From Halomonas urumqiensis (GTDB taxonomy: Bacteria > Pseudomonadota > Gammaproteobacteria > Pseudomonadales > Halomonadaceae), in NCBI RefSeq assembly GCF_003028575.1, contig NZ_PYUD01000001.1, forward strand, positions 1,302,001 to 1,366,000: 64,000 nt of DNA, given 5' to 3'. The notes beneath the pieces are model-generated. The model worked only from the letters and a program-made list of their open reading frames with translations, ran no database searches and was not told the origin of the DNA. The position numbers and the translations under genes are program-made. Shown one piece after another: positions 53,069 to 61,651 of this stretch. Numbering within the stretch: the first letter of the stretch is position 1; each line of letters starts with the position of its first letter.

Positions 53069-53220
53069 CTCGGGTCCTGTCGAAGGTCAACGGCATGGCA
53101 CGCCTGTCGCGGCTTGCGAAGCGGCGTGCGGTGGGCAAGATCGGGGCTGGAATTGTAGCATCATGGAGCCGGGCTGGCAGCCGTACGGGCGCCGCTTGCG
53201 TCGACAACAGGGAGAGAGTG

Positions 53221-54300
53221 ATGCAAAGACAGTGGTGGGTGGTCGCCGGCGTGGCGGCGGTAATGTTGTGGTTCTTCATCAGTATCGAACCGGTGCTGAT
53301 GCCGTTCTTCGTCAGCATGGTGCTGGCCTACCTGAGCGACCCACTGGCCGACCGCCTGGAGGCCCGCGGCCTGTCGCGGCGTTTGTCGGTCACGTTGGTG
53401 TTTTCACTGCTGTCGCTGGTGATCATCCTGACCCTGTTGCTGGTGGTGCCGATACTCTGGCGCCAGCTTGGGCAATTGATCGAATCCCTGCCGGTGATAC
53501 TCAACTGGTTCCAGAGCAGCGTGGTGCCGCGTATCCAGTCGCTCACCGGCATGGATCTGTCCACCGATATCGATCAAATGCGCCAGACGCTGGTCGACAA
53601 CTGGAAGGAAACCGGTACCGTGGCGGCCACGCTGCTCTCGCAGGTCTCCCGCTCGGGGCTCGCCCTGGTGGCGTGGATCGGCAACATCGCGCTGATCCCG
53701 GTGGTGACCTTCTACCTGCTGCTCGACTGGGACGTGATCGTCGGCAAGATTCGCAACTCGTTGCCGCGCAAATGGGAACCCGCCACGGTGCGTCTGGCAG
53801 GCGAGTGCGACGAAGTGCTGTCGGCGTTCCTGCGCGGCCAACTCATCGTCATGCTGTGCCTGGGCGTGATCTACGCCATTGGCCTGTCGCTTTTGGGGGT
53901 GCGCTTTGGCCTGCTGATCGGCATGCTCGCCGGGCTTGCCAGTATCGTGCCGTATCTCGGCGTGATCGTCGGCATCAGCGTGGCGGGCGTGGTGGCCTTC
54001 TTCCAGTTCGGCGACTGGCTGATTCTGCTCGGCGTGGCGGCGGTGTTCGGCTTCGGCCAGGTGGTTGAGAGCGTGGTGCTGCAACCCAAGCTGCTCGGCG
54101 ACAAGATCGGCCTGCACCCGGTGGCGGTCATCTTCGCAGTGCTCGCCGGCGGCAAGCTGTTCGGGTTCACCGGGGTGTTGCTGGCACTGCCGGTGGCCGC
54201 CATGATCATGGTGGTGTTGCGCTATCTGCACGAGCACTACAAGAACAGCACGCTGTATGACGACGGCGTGACATCCATCCAGGACAAGGAATCTCAATGA
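53221..54300 (+). CDS. AI-2E/PerM family membrane protein
   Basis: The 359-residue protein has about seven or eight hydrophobic segments and the family order: VVAGVAAVMLWFFISIEPVLMPFFVSMVLAYLSDPLADRLE, PVVTFYLLLDWDVI, SAFLRGQLIVMLCLGVIYAIGLSLLGVRFGLLIGMLAGLASIVPYLG and LLGDKIGLHPVAVIFAVLAGGKLFGFTGVLLALPVAA. Close to PerM beside hda in gammaproteobacteria. Function is unsettled for this group. ATG 53221 with GGAGAGAGTG upstream. Overlaps hda by four bases. Confidence 0.9.
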   Translation: MQRQWWVVAGVAAVMLWFFISIEPVLMPFFVSMVLAYLSDPLADRLEARGLSRRLSVTLVFSLLSLVIILTLLLVVPILWRQLGQLIESLPVILNWFQSSVVPRIQSLTGMDLSTDIDQMRQTLVDNWKETGTVAATLLSQVSRSGLALVAWIGNIALIPVVTFYLLLDWDVIVGKIRNSLPRKWEPATVRLAGECDEVLSAFLRGQLIVMLCLGVIYAIGLSLLGVRFGLLIGMLAGLASIVPYLGVIVGISVAGVVAFFQFGDWLILLGVAAVFGFGQVVESVVLQPKLLGDKIGLHPVAVIFAVLAGGKLFGFTGVLLALPVAAMIMVVLRYLHEHYKNSTLYDDGVTSIQDKESQ

Positions 54301-55007
54301 GCCGAGTGCCGGCGCAACTCCCCCTGGGTGTGGGGCTGCGCGACGACGCTACCTTCGCCAACTTCTACGCTGGCTCGCCACCGGCGGGGTCCGGAATGGT
54401 GGAGTCGCTCGCTCACCAGTTCGACGAGCAGGGTGAGCCGTTCCTGTACCTGTGGGGGAAACCGGGGGTGGGACGCAGCCACCTGCTGCAGGCTGCCTGC
54501 CATGCGGCATCGGACCGCGACCTGAGGGCCCTCTACCTGCCGCTGGACGAGCTGGGCCACTTTCCGCCGCTGATGCTCGAAGAGGTCGAGCGGCTCGACC
54601 TGGTTGCCATCGACGACCTGGAACGGGTACTCGGCCGAAAGCGCTGGGAAGAAGCGCTGTTCCACGCCTTCAATCGCCTGCGCGATGCCGGCAAGCGCCT
54701 GCTGGTGGCCGCGGAAGCCCCCCCGCGCCAGCTGGCCGTGACTCTGCCGGATCTCGCCTCGCGCCTCTCCTGGGGCGTGACCTACCACGTGCAGGGCCTG
54801 GATGACGCCGGGCGGCTGGGGGCGTTGCAACTTCGCGCAAGTGGCCGCGGCATGCAGATGCCCGACGAGGTGGCGCGCTTTATCCTGCATCGCGGCCCGC
54901 GGCGGCTCGATGAACTCTTCGAGATCCTCGAGGTACTCGACCGAGCCTCGCTCACCGCCAAGCGCAAGTTGACCATTCCCTTCATCAAGCAGACGCTTGG
55001 CTGGTGA
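54297..55007 (+). CDS. hda: DnaA regulatory inactivator Hda
   Basis: The 236-residue AAA+ protein promotes hydrolysis of DnaA-bound ATP together with the sliding clamp, preventing re-initiation. It has the Hda-type degenerate P-loop LWGKPGVGRSHLLQAACHAA (Arg in place of Lys), LVAIDDLERVLGRKRWEEALFHAFNRLRDAGK and LASRLSWGVTYHVQGLDD. A clamp-binding QLPLGVGLRDDATF is at the N-terminus. The ATG overlaps the PerM-type stop (ATGA). Confidence 0.94.
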   Translation: MSRVPAQLPLGVGLRDDATFANFYAGSPPAGSGMVESLAHQFDEQGEPFLYLWGKPGVGRSHLLQAACHAASDRDLRALYLPLDELGHFPPLMLEEVERLDLVAIDDLERVLGRKRWEEALFHAFNRLRDAGKRLLVAAEAPPRQLAVTLPDLASRLSWGVTYHVQGLDDAGRLGALQLRASGRGMQMPDEVARFILHRGPRRLDELFEILEVLDRASLTAKRKLTIPFIKQTLGW

Positions 55008-55035
55008 TCACGCTGTTTGGCAGATGCGCGTGTCC

Positions 55036-55587
55036 TCAGCGTGAAAGCTCCACATTGAGCTGCTGGCCATTGCCAAGCGTCACCTGCTTGATGACCACCT
55101 GCGGTCTGCCGCTCGACGGGTTGCGGCCGCTGCCCGAGACATAGAACTCACCACTGGGCAGGCCGCTCAGCCGAAACCGGCCATTGCCATCGGTGCGAGT
55201 GCGATGGGTGTACTCGCTCGCGCGCGGATCGGCGGCTTCCACGGCGATGCCTGCCAGTGCCTTTTCCGCCGCCTCGGCGGAGTAGGTGGTCACCGGAGCG
55301 GCGGATATGCCGGCGCCGGCGATCGGTTGGCCGCCGAGCGTCAATTGGCCGCTGATCACCGCGCTGCCGGTTTTCTCGAGCGCTGCATACTGGCCCACAG
55401 GGAAGGCGACGGTGCGGGGTTCGCGGCCGGTATCGCGAGGCGTTGGCGTCTCGTCGGGCGCTCGCTCGGCTGGCGGCGTCTCGCGCTCGATCACCTCGAT
55501 GCGCTCGGTCGGGGTGCTCGAAGGCGGCATGATTTCGCAACCCGTCAATATCAGTGCGGCGGCCGCGACAGTTATCCAGCGTGTCAT
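55036..55587 (-). CDS. Lipoprotein with carboxypeptidase-regulatory-like domain
   Basis: The 183-residue protein has a lipoprotein signal AAAALILTGCEIMPP (lipobox LTGC), a Pro/Thr/Glu-rich linker, and a beta-sandwich of the carboxypeptidase regulatory-like type (VISGQLTLGGQPIAGAGISAAPV, RTRTDGNGRFRLSGLPSGEFYVSGSGR). Probably an envelope protein of unknown role. Start 55587 is supported by AAGGAGAGACCC; the frame is open further left through the repeat. Expression context unclear. Confidence 0.8.
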   Translation of the reverse strand: MTRWITVAAAALILTGCEIMPPSSTPTERIEVIERETPPAERAPDETPTPRDTGREPRTVAFPVGQYAALEKTGSAVISGQLTLGGQPIAGAGISAAPVTTYSAEAAEKALAGIAVEAADPRASEYTHRTRTDGNGRFRLSGLPSGEFYVSGSGRNPSSGRPQVVIKQVTLGNGQQLNVELSR

Positions 55588-55623
55588 GGGTCTCTCCTTG
55601 GGTTCGTGTCGGCGCCCTGTGCA

Positions 55624-55785
55624 AGGGAAACTCTGACAAATGCCTGCGCGAGCGAATCGCTGCGTTGCGCGGTGCTGGTGCGCCAGCCCGGACGGAATCC
55701 TCACATATACCCCATATGCTCCGGTTCCTGTGCTCCGTGCGCCTTGCGCTTCATCTCGCTCGTCGATTTGTTCAGCGTTTCCCCA
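55624..55785 (-). repeat. MITE-like repeat, family 2, copy 2
   Basis: Reverse-oriented near copy of 43740-43884, with an extra segment of about 16 bases (TCCGGGCTGGCGCACC read on the minus strand) near GAGGATTCCG. Terminal inverted repeats GGGAAACGCTGAACAAAT and ATTTGTCAGAGTTTCCC are readable. It lies between the lipoprotein and phasin genes, with about 130 more bases (55786-55921) in which I see nothing but a short CGCCGCCGAC/GTCGGCGGCG hairpin (55841-55862). Confidence 0.85.
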
Positions 55786-55921
55786 AGCCCTGAGAGTAAC
55801 CTAAAACGCGTGCGGGAAACCGCGTACACACGAAAACGCCGCCGACAAGGTGTCGGCGGCGTTTCGTTTGCCAGCCTCCAGGCGCGAGCCCGGGGCGGGC
55901 GCTACCCCAAGGGGAAGCGGT

Positions 55922-56305
55922 TTACTTCTGGGCAGCCTTGGTGGCGGTTGCCTGGGCCTGCTGGACGTTATCTTCGGTCAGTTTCTGGCTCTGCTGAACG
56001 AAATCCTGCTGCAGGGAAACAACCTTCTCGGCGTCGCCCTTCATGCGCTCGGCCAGGTCCTTGGCCACTTTCTGCTGGCCTTCCATGTAGGCGCGCAGGC
56101 CTTCGGCATCCTTGACGTTCATCAGGGTGCGCAGCTGGGCCAGGCCAGTGTCGGTGTAAGCCTTGGTGGCGTCGAGCTGAGCGTTGGCCAGCTTCTCGGT
56201 GTAGTCGACGGTCAGGGCAGCGTAGGCGCGTGCCGGGCCGAAGAACATGGCTTCGAATTGCTTGGTGTCAAACTGCTTGGTGTCGAAGTTGAAGGCGTTC
56301 ATCAT
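55922..56305 (-). CDS. phaP: Phasin family protein (PHA granule)
   Basis: The 127-residue helical protein fits the phasin family: EAMFFGPARAYAALTVDYTEKLANAQLDATKAY, LAQLRTLMNVKDAEGLRAYMEGQQKVAKDLAERM, FVQQSQKLTEDNVQQAQATA. Phasins coat polyhydroxyalkanoate granules. FDTKQ is tandemly doubled at residues about 6-15. AGGAGG lies seven bases before ATG 56305; a second ATG follows. An inverted repeat at 56424-56463 overlaps its probable promoter. No phaC is in view. Confidence 0.88.
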   Translation of the reverse strand: MMNAFNFDTKQFDTKQFEAMFFGPARAYAALTVDYTEKLANAQLDATKAYTDTGLAQLRTLMNVKDAEGLRAYMEGQQKVAKDLAERMKGDAEKVVSLQQDFVQQSQKLTEDNVQQAQATATKAAQK

Positions 56306-56423
56306 GGTGGAACCTCCTGAGGTTCTGTGATTTCCGCTTCGCGTTTCGGAGCGAAGCGTGATGGAGCGTAAAATCTGTGTGGAGAGTGGGTTGGGGCGTT
56401 CGTTACTGCCCTTTCCCTTCTCT

Positions 56424-56463
56424 GTTGCAGTGCACAATAGCAGAGCTGTTTGTGCAGTGCAAC
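56424..56463 (-). promoter_or_regulatory. Inverted repeat operator over the phasin promoter, PhaR-like
   Basis: GTTGCAGTGCACAA (56424-56437) and TTGTGCAGTGCAAC (56450-56463) are inverted with one mismatch across 12 bases. Read leftward, TTGCAC and TATTGT lie 17 bases apart as possible -35 and -10 boxes, both overlapping arms. TGC-rich inverted sites are reported for PhaR, the PHA-sensing repressor of phasin genes in other bacteria. It could also affect fumC to the right. Confidence 0.6.
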
Positions 56464-56498
56464 ATCTGTCGACATCAATCATTCGAGAGGAGGCGACC

Positions 56499-57878
56499 AT
56501 GAGCGATACCCGGCGCGAACGCGACAGCATGGGAGAGCTCGAGGTGCCGGCAACGGCCCTGTACGGCGCCCAGACCCAGCGAGCCGTGAACAACTTTCCG
56601 GTGTCCGGCCAGCCCATGCCGGTGGCCTTCATTCACGCCATCGCGCGTATCAAGCTGGCGGCGGCCAGGGTCAATCGCGACCTCGGCCAACTCGATGACG
56701 AACGCGCGTCCGCCATCATCGCCGCGGCACAGCGCATCATCGATGGCCAGCATGACGACCAGTTCCCGGTGGATGTCTTCCAGACCGGCTCCGGCACGTC
56801 GAGCAACATGAACGTCAATGAGGTGATCGCGAGCCTGGCAAGCCAGCAAGGGGCCGAAGTGGGGCCCAACGATCACGTCAACATGGGCCAGTCGAGTAAC
56901 GACGTGATTCCCACCGCCATTCATCTCTCCGCGGCGTTGGCGGTGACCCGAGAGCTGCGCCCGGCGCTCGAGCATCTGCGCGCCACCATCGACACGCGGG
57001 CAAGCGAGCTGGATGGCGTGGTCAAGACCGGACGTACCCACCTGATGGATGCCATGCCGCTGCGCATGAGCCAGGAACTGGGTGCCTGGTCGAGCCAGGT
57101 GGGGGCCGCCATCGAGCGCCTCGACAGCGCGCTTGTCAGGGTATGCCGGCTGGCCCAGGGCGGCACGGCGGTGGGCACTGGGATCAACGCCCACCCCGAG
57201 TTTGCCGAGCGGATGGCGCGCGACCTTGCCGAGCAGACGGGGCTTGCGCTTACTCCCAACGACAGTTTCTTTGCCAGCCTCGCCTCCCAGGATGCGGCGG
57301 TGGAGCTCTCCGGGCAGCTCAAGGGGCTTGCCTGCGTGGTCATGAAGATCGCCAACGACCTGCGCTGGATGAACTCCGGGCCACTGGCCGGGCTCGGCGA
57401 GATCGAGCTCGAGGCACTGCAGCCGGGCAGTTCGATCATGCCAGGCAAGGTCAATCCGGTGATTCCCGAATCCGCCGCTCAGGCAGCCGCCCAGGTGATC
57501 GGCCTGGACACGGCGGTCACGGTGGCGGGACAGAGCGGCAACTTCCAGCTCAACGTCATGCTGCCGCTGGTGGCCCACAACCTGCACACCTCGATCACCC
57601 TGATGGCCAATACCTCGCGGCTGCTCGCCGACCGTGCCATCGCCACCTTCAAGGTGCGCGAGGACGAACTTGCCAAGCCGCTGGCGAAGAACCCGATCCT
57701 GGTCACCGCGCTGAACTCGGTGATCGGCTACAACGCCGCCGCGGCCATTGCCAAGCAGGCCTACCAGGCGGGCCGCCCGATCATCGACGTGGCCTGCGAG
57801 GAAACCGACCTCACCCGGGAGGAACTCGAACGCCTGCTCGACCCGGCGACGCTGACGCGAGGCGGAAATCCCGGTTGA
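56499..57878 (+). CDS. fumC: Class II fumarate hydratase FumC
   Basis: The 459-residue enzyme interconverts fumarate and malate. Signatures: GSGTSSNMNVNEVIASLA, VNMGQSSNDVIPTAIH, KTGRTHLMDAMPLRMSQE, and the family stamp GSSIMPGKVNPVIPES. The N-terminus RRERDSMGELEVPATALYGAQTQRA is typical of FumC. ATG 56499 has GAGAGGAGGCGACC upstream. Terminator at 57923. Confidence 0.95.
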   Translation: MSDTRRERDSMGELEVPATALYGAQTQRAVNNFPVSGQPMPVAFIHAIARIKLAAARVNRDLGQLDDERASAIIAAAQRIIDGQHDDQFPVDVFQTGSGTSSNMNVNEVIASLASQQGAEVGPNDHVNMGQSSNDVIPTAIHLSAALAVTRELRPALEHLRATIDTRASELDGVVKTGRTHLMDAMPLRMSQELGAWSSQVGAAIERLDSALVRVCRLAQGGTAVGTGINAHPEFAERMARDLAEQTGLALTPNDSFFASLASQDAAVELSGQLKGLACVVMKIANDLRWMNSGPLAGLGEIELEALQPGSSIMPGKVNPVIPESAAQAAAQVIGLDTAVTVAGQSGNFQLNVMLPLVAHNLHTSITLMANTSRLLADRAIATFKVREDELAKPLAKNPILVTALNSVIGYNAAAAIAKQAYQAGRPIIDVACEETDLTREELERLLDPATLTRGGNPG

Positions 57879-57922
57879 CCCGCCGCGGGTAGAGACCAAA
57901 AACGCTTCCCGGCACTTGCCAG

Positions 57923-57956
57923 ACGTCCCACCGATCGGTGGGACGTTTTCGTTTTA
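57923..57956 (+). terminator. Terminator of fumC
   Basis: A perfect 24-base palindrome (ACGTCCCACCGATCGGTGGGACGT, 57923-57946) is followed by TTTCGTTTT. Confidence 0.85.
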
Positions 57957-57960
57957 CGAG

Positions 57961-58017
57961 TTGACTATTATTCCAACTGGCCTAACATGACATCCATATA
58001 CCATCCATATGGATGGT
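57961..58017 (+). promoter_or_regulatory. Promoter and operator of the CopG gene
   Basis: TTGACT (57961-57966) and TAACAT (57983-57988) are 16 bases apart as -35 and -10. A perfect 18-base palindrome ACCATCCATATGGATGGT (58000-58017) follows, with an extra direct half-site CATCCATAT at 57991-57999. It overlaps the predicted start of transcription and ends just before the ribosome-binding site, so self-repression by the ribbon-helix-helix product is likely. Confidence 0.7.
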
Positions 58018-58029
58018 AAGGGGATGCCA

Positions 58030-58500
58030 ATGAGAAGTTCAAACGCCACAAGGCTGTTACCCAGGGCCAACGAGGTATCACACATGAGCGTGCATGAGCT
58101 GCGCCGCAAGAGCGGCGACTCCAGCGAGAAGATCACCATCAACCTGGGAGTCATCGACCTGGGACAGATCGATCTGCTGGTCCAGGAGGGGTTCTATTCC
58201 AACCGGACCGACCTGATTCGCACGGCCATTCGCAACCAGCTGGCGACCCACGCCGACGTGGTCCGGGAGACCGTGACTCGCAAGGCGTTCGTGCTGGGTC
58301 TTGCCAATTACAGCCGCGCGGATCTCGAAGCACTGCAGTCGGCGGGAGAGACCTTGCAGATACAGGTGCTTGGCATGGCGAGCATCGCCGATGACGTATC
58401 ACCAGAGCTCGCCCGTGCCACCATCGAGTCGGTGGTCGTATTGGGCGCCTTGCATGCAAGCGCCGCGGTAAAAGCCGCGTTGGCGGATCGCATCCACTGA
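58030..58500 (+). CDS. CopG family ribbon-helix-helix regulator
   Basis: The 156-residue protein has a ribbon-helix-helix domain (KITINLGVIDLGQIDLLVQEGFYSNRTDLIRTAIRNQLATH) and a C-terminal region of about 80 residues (VLGLANYSRADLEALQSAGETLQIQVLGMASI) that may bind an effector or partner. Start ATG 58030 has AAGGGG six bases upstream; ATG 58024 and ATG 58084 are alternatives. The next gene is a PHB-depolymerase-family esterase, 23 bases on. Confidence 0.82.
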   Translation: MRSSNATRLLPRANEVSHMSVHELRRKSGDSSEKITINLGVIDLGQIDLLVQEGFYSNRTDLIRTAIRNQLATHADVVRETVTRKAFVLGLANYSRADLEALQSAGETLQIQVLGMASIADDVSPELARATIESVVVLGALHASAAVKAALADRIH

Positions 58501-58523
58501 ACCAGTGCACAGGAACAACGACG

Positions 58524-59711
58524 ATGATCGACGCCACCATGACGCAACGGATGGAAGAAGCCACGCGGCTAACCCGCGCCGGGAAGTTGCACGAGGCCAT
58601 GGCCATCCTGCAGGGCACCCAGCCTGGGGCCACCGCCGAGCAACAGCCGCAGCACGCGCATCGTACCGGCGATACCTTCGAGGGATCCTGCCGGGTCATC
58701 GACGATGCGGTGTCGGGATCGGGATCGGCTTCCGGTGAGTCCGCGGCGCGCAGCGATCAGGCGCGGGGCGCAACCAAGCGAGCAGGGCCCGGCACATTCA
58801 CCAGCGGTCGCTTCAGCAATACGGCCGGCACCCGCGACTACAAGCTGTATATCCCAAGCGGCTATCATGGCCAGGCGCGGCCGCTGGTGGTCATGCTGCA
58901 CGGCTGCACGCAGGATCCCGATGACTTCGCCGCCGGAACCAACATGAACCGACTGGCGGAAGAGCAACTGTTTTGCGTGCTCTATCCAGCCCAGCCGCTG
59001 ACCGCCAACAGTTCAAAGTGCTGGAATTGGTTCAAGGCCCAGGATCAGCAGCGCGAGGGCGGTGAGCCGGCAATCCTTGCCGGCATGGCCCGTCAGGTCA
59101 TTGCTACCCATGGGCTGGATGCAGGCCGGGTGTATGTCGCCGGACTCTCGGCAGGCGGTGCCATGGCAACGACATTGGCGATGACATACCCGGATCTGTT
59201 TGCGGCGGTGGGTGTGCACTCCGGGCTGCCTCACGGTGTGGCCCAGAGCCTGCCCGATGCCCTGGGTGCGATGCAGGGAGGCAAGAGTCCACTGGGTGGC
59301 GCTGGGGCAGCGCGAGCATCCGGTTGGGCCTCGGATGTGCCGGTCATCATCTTTCATGGCGACCGTGATCCCACCGTGCACCCAAGCAATGCGGATCGCG
59401 TTGCCGCCCAATACGCCGCCTCACGCCGAACCGGCGACTCGGCCAACCGGCATGAGGGCGCTCGGGTGACGGTGGAGCGGGGGCAAGTGGTCAATGGCCA
59501 TGGCTATGTACGTACCACGCATCATGACGCGAAGGGCACGCCGCGCCTGGAGCATTGGCGCATCGAGGGCGCCGGGCACGCCTGGTCCGGGGGAAGTGAA
59601 CGGGGTAGCCATACCGACCCCAAGGGGCCCGATGCCACCCGCGAGATGCTGCGCTTCTTTCGACTCCATCACCACCGCCTCCATCATCGGAATGAGGCAA
59701 ACCCGGCGTGA
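58524..59711 (+). CDS. PHB depolymerase family esterase
   Basis: The 395-residue alpha/beta hydrolase is of the PHB depolymerase/esterase family. Seen: YKLYIPSGYHGQARPLVVMLHGCTQDPDDFAAGTNMN (oxyanion region), nucleophile VYVAGLSAGGAMATTLA, acid HGDRDPTVHPSNADRV, and His in IEGAGHAWSGGSERGSHTDP. There is no signal peptide; the first 35 residues (MEEATRLTRAGKLHEAMAIL) are like those of cytoplasmic homologues, and residues 40-90 are low complexity. It could act on intracellular PHA or oligomers; other esters cannot be ruled out. Possibly regulated with the CopG gene. Confidence 0.82.
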   Translation: MIDATMTQRMEEATRLTRAGKLHEAMAILQGTQPGATAEQQPQHAHRTGDTFEGSCRVIDDAVSGSGSASGESAARSDQARGATKRAGPGTFTSGRFSNTAGTRDYKLYIPSGYHGQARPLVVMLHGCTQDPDDFAAGTNMNRLAEEQLFCVLYPAQPLTANSSKCWNWFKAQDQQREGGEPAILAGMARQVIATHGLDAGRVYVAGLSAGGAMATTLAMTYPDLFAAVGVHSGLPHGVAQSLPDALGAMQGGKSPLGGAGAARASGWASDVPVIIFHGDRDPTVHPSNADRVAAQYAASRRTGDSANRHEGARVTVERGQVVNGHGYVRTTHHDAKGTPRLEHWRIEGAGHAWSGGSERGSHTDPKGPDATREMLRFFRLHHHRLHHRNEANPA

Positions 59712-59783
59712 ACCGACACGCCACACACGGAGGGCGAAGGGTTGCCTGAATCACCCCATTGAGGTTTCATGTCGCCTGTTTCA

Positions 59784-59868
59784 GGAGGACGACCTCCGCC
59801 ATCATGGGCAGTAGATGCCAGATGGGTACTAGATTCCAGGACGGCCTGGCCCTGTTGAATGAAGGAGG
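59784..59868 (+). promoter_or_regulatory. Guanidine-II (mini-ykkC) riboswitch
   Basis: Two hairpins have the ACGR loop that defines this class: GGAGG-ACGA-CCTCC (59784-59797) and CCAGG-ACGG-CCTGG (59836-59849), 38 bases apart. The Shine-Dalgarno GGAGG (59864-59868) before the SMR gene can pair with CCTCC of the first hairpin (59793-59797), so guanidine binding would free it and raise translation. Family, loop and downstream gene agree. Confidence 0.88.
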
Positions 59869-59873
59869 GGCAA

Positions 59874-60191
59874 ATGTCCTGGTTCTATCTTCTTGTCGCC
59901 GGTGTGCTGGAAGTCGTCTGGGCTTTCTCGATGAAGCAGTCCGATGGCTTCACCCGGCTGGTGCCGACAGTGATCATGGTCATCACCATGGCGGGCAGCT
60001 TCTGGCTGCTGGCCGTCGCCATGCGCACCATCCCGCTCGGCACCGCCTACACCATCTGGACCGGCATAGGCGCCGTCGGGGCCTTTCTGGTCGGCATCAC
60101 CCTGCTGGCGGAACCGGTCAATGCCGGGCGGGTCATGGCGGCGGTGTTGATCGTTTCCGGGCTGGTAATGATGAAGCTGACCAGCCCCTGA
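59874..60191 (+). CDS. sugE: SMR family guanidinium exporter (SugE/Gdx)
   Basis: The 105-residue protein has four helices of the small multidrug resistance family and the key Glu in VAGVLEVVWAFSMKQSDGF (residue about 13). The SugE/Gdx subgroup exports guanidinium in exchange for protons. ATG 59874 follows GAAGGAGGGG. It sits behind a guanidine-II riboswitch, which supports this substrate. A bidirectional hairpin follows. Confidence 0.92.
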   Translation: MSWFYLLVAGVLEVVWAFSMKQSDGFTRLVPTVIMVITMAGSFWLLAVAMRTIPLGTAYTIWTGIGAVGAFLVGITLLAEPVNAGRVMAAVLIVSGLVMMKLTSP

Positions 60192-60217
60192 TACCAGGAT
60201 CGAGACACACACCGAAA

Positions 60218-60246
60218 GCGAGCCAGCCTGGGATGCGCTGGCTCGC
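60218..60246. terminator. Bidirectional hairpin between sugE and the antiporter
   Basis: GCGAGCCAGC (60218-60227) and GCTGGCTCGC (60237-60246) pair perfectly around nine bases, between two convergent stops. No T-run, so termination may need Rho. Confidence 0.55.
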
Positions 60247-60256
60247 CCTACCGACA

Positions 60257-61546
60257 TCACCCCTGCCTGCGTGAGCGCCAGAAGCGATCGATGGCGGGCT
60301 TGACGCTTACCCCGTGAACCACAATCGACAAGGCCACCACGGCCAGCGTCAGATGAATCAATTCCAGGGCGATCTCCTCCGGCAGCCCGTGCTGGATGGC
60401 ATACATCAGATAGTACAGCGAGCCGATGCCCCGCACCCCGAACCAGCCGGCGAGATTGCGCAGGCGCATGGGCGATCGGGTTCCCAGCAGCCCAAGGTGC
60501 ACACTGACGGGGCGGGCGACAAAGAACACGAACGCCGCAAAGCCCACGGCTCGCCAACTCCAGGAATCCCAGAACAGCGAGCCGCCGATCAGCAGCACCA
60601 GCACGATTTCCGACAGCCGCTCCAGGTGCTCGTTGAAGACCAGCGAACTCTCGCTGATGTGCAGGTCCGCAAGGGGCAGTGGTTTACCCTCCTGGCCTGG
60701 CTCGACCGGCGCCGAGTAGTCCTGTTTCAGGCCGGCCAACTTCAGTTCGGTATGCCGCAATGCCACGGCGGCGCTGAATACCGCAAGAAAGCCCCAGGCA
60801 TCCACCAGCAGGCTGATGCCATAGGCGAACGCGATGAGCCCCAGGCCGAGAAAGCTCTCCAGAAAGGTAACGGTTGAGAAATGCGCACGTATTCTCTCGA
60901 CGAGCCAACCGACCCCCATGCCTGCCAGAATGCCGATGCCGATGCCGGCACCGCTTGCCCAGAGCACATCCACCGCCAGCCATCGCCATCCGGCATCACC
61001 CAGATCATGCAGGCCCAGAAGCCCGAGGCCGAGCATCACGAACGGAAAGGCGCTGCCGTCGTTCATTCCGGCCTCGCAGGTCAGGGCGAACCGCAGCTCG
61101 TCCGAGTCGTCGGCGTGTCTCACCTGAACCTCGGTCGCCAGTACCGGGTCGGTCGGCGCGACCACGGCACCCAGCAATACCGCCGCGCCAAGCGGTAGCG
61201 CCAGCCAGTAGTAGCCGAACAGCGCGACCAGCCCGACGGTAAGCGACATGGACACCACGGCCAGTTGCAGAGGATTTCGCCAGCGCTTGAAGGTGACCGG
61301 CGCCGGCATCTTCACGCCGGCGCAATACAGCGAGATGAGTACGGCGATCTCCGTCAGAAGCTCCAGCAGGGCCGACTCTTCCAGCGGGTTGAAGTGAAAC
61401 AGCGCAAAGCCCATGGGTCCGACGATGGAACCGATGAGGAGATACACGATGGCCGAGGTGGCCGGCACGCGTCTGATATAGGAAAAGGTAAACCCCACGA
61501 TCAGGAGCAGCGATCCAATCAGGATGAACCAGGTGGCGGTGGTCAT
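60257..61546 (-). CDS. CPA1-type cation:proton antiporter
   Basis: The 429-residue protein has about 12 hydrophobic segments and CPA1 motifs: VVAPTDPVLATEVQVRHADDSDELRFALTCEAGMNDGSAFPFVMLGLG, which hold the ion-binding Asp residues (ND). A later FNEHLERLSEIVLVLLIGGSLFW is typical of NhaP-type. It likely exports Na+ or K+ for H+. The end (SVKPAIDRFWRSRRQG) is short and basic. Start ATG 61546 has weak GAGCCATCC upstream. Confidence 0.85.
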   Translation of the reverse strand: MTTATWFILIGSLLLIVGFTFSYIRRVPATSAIVYLLIGSIVGPMGFALFHFNPLEESALLELLTEIAVLISLYCAGVKMPAPVTFKRWRNPLQLAVVSMSLTVGLVALFGYYWLALPLGAAVLLGAVVAPTDPVLATEVQVRHADDSDELRFALTCEAGMNDGSAFPFVMLGLGLLGLHDLGDAGWRWLAVDVLWASGAGIGIGILAGMGVGWLVERIRAHFSTVTFLESFLGLGLIAFAYGISLLVDAWGFLAVFSAAVALRHTELKLAGLKQDYSAPVEPGQEGKPLPLADLHISESSLVFNEHLERLSEIVLVLLIGGSLFWDSWSWRAVGFAAFVFFVARPVSVHLGLLGTRSPMRLRNLAGWFGVRGIGSLYYLMYAIQHGLPEEIALELIHLTLAVVALSIVVHGVSVKPAIDRFWRSRRQG

Positions 61547-61651
61547 GGATGGCTCGGCAGGTAGGGGATGCGAGAGTGGAGTATGCTCCAGGCCGGCGTG
61601 AAGGACGTAGCAGATTTCCCATCGGATCGGCGCCTGGAGCGGCGTTGCGTG

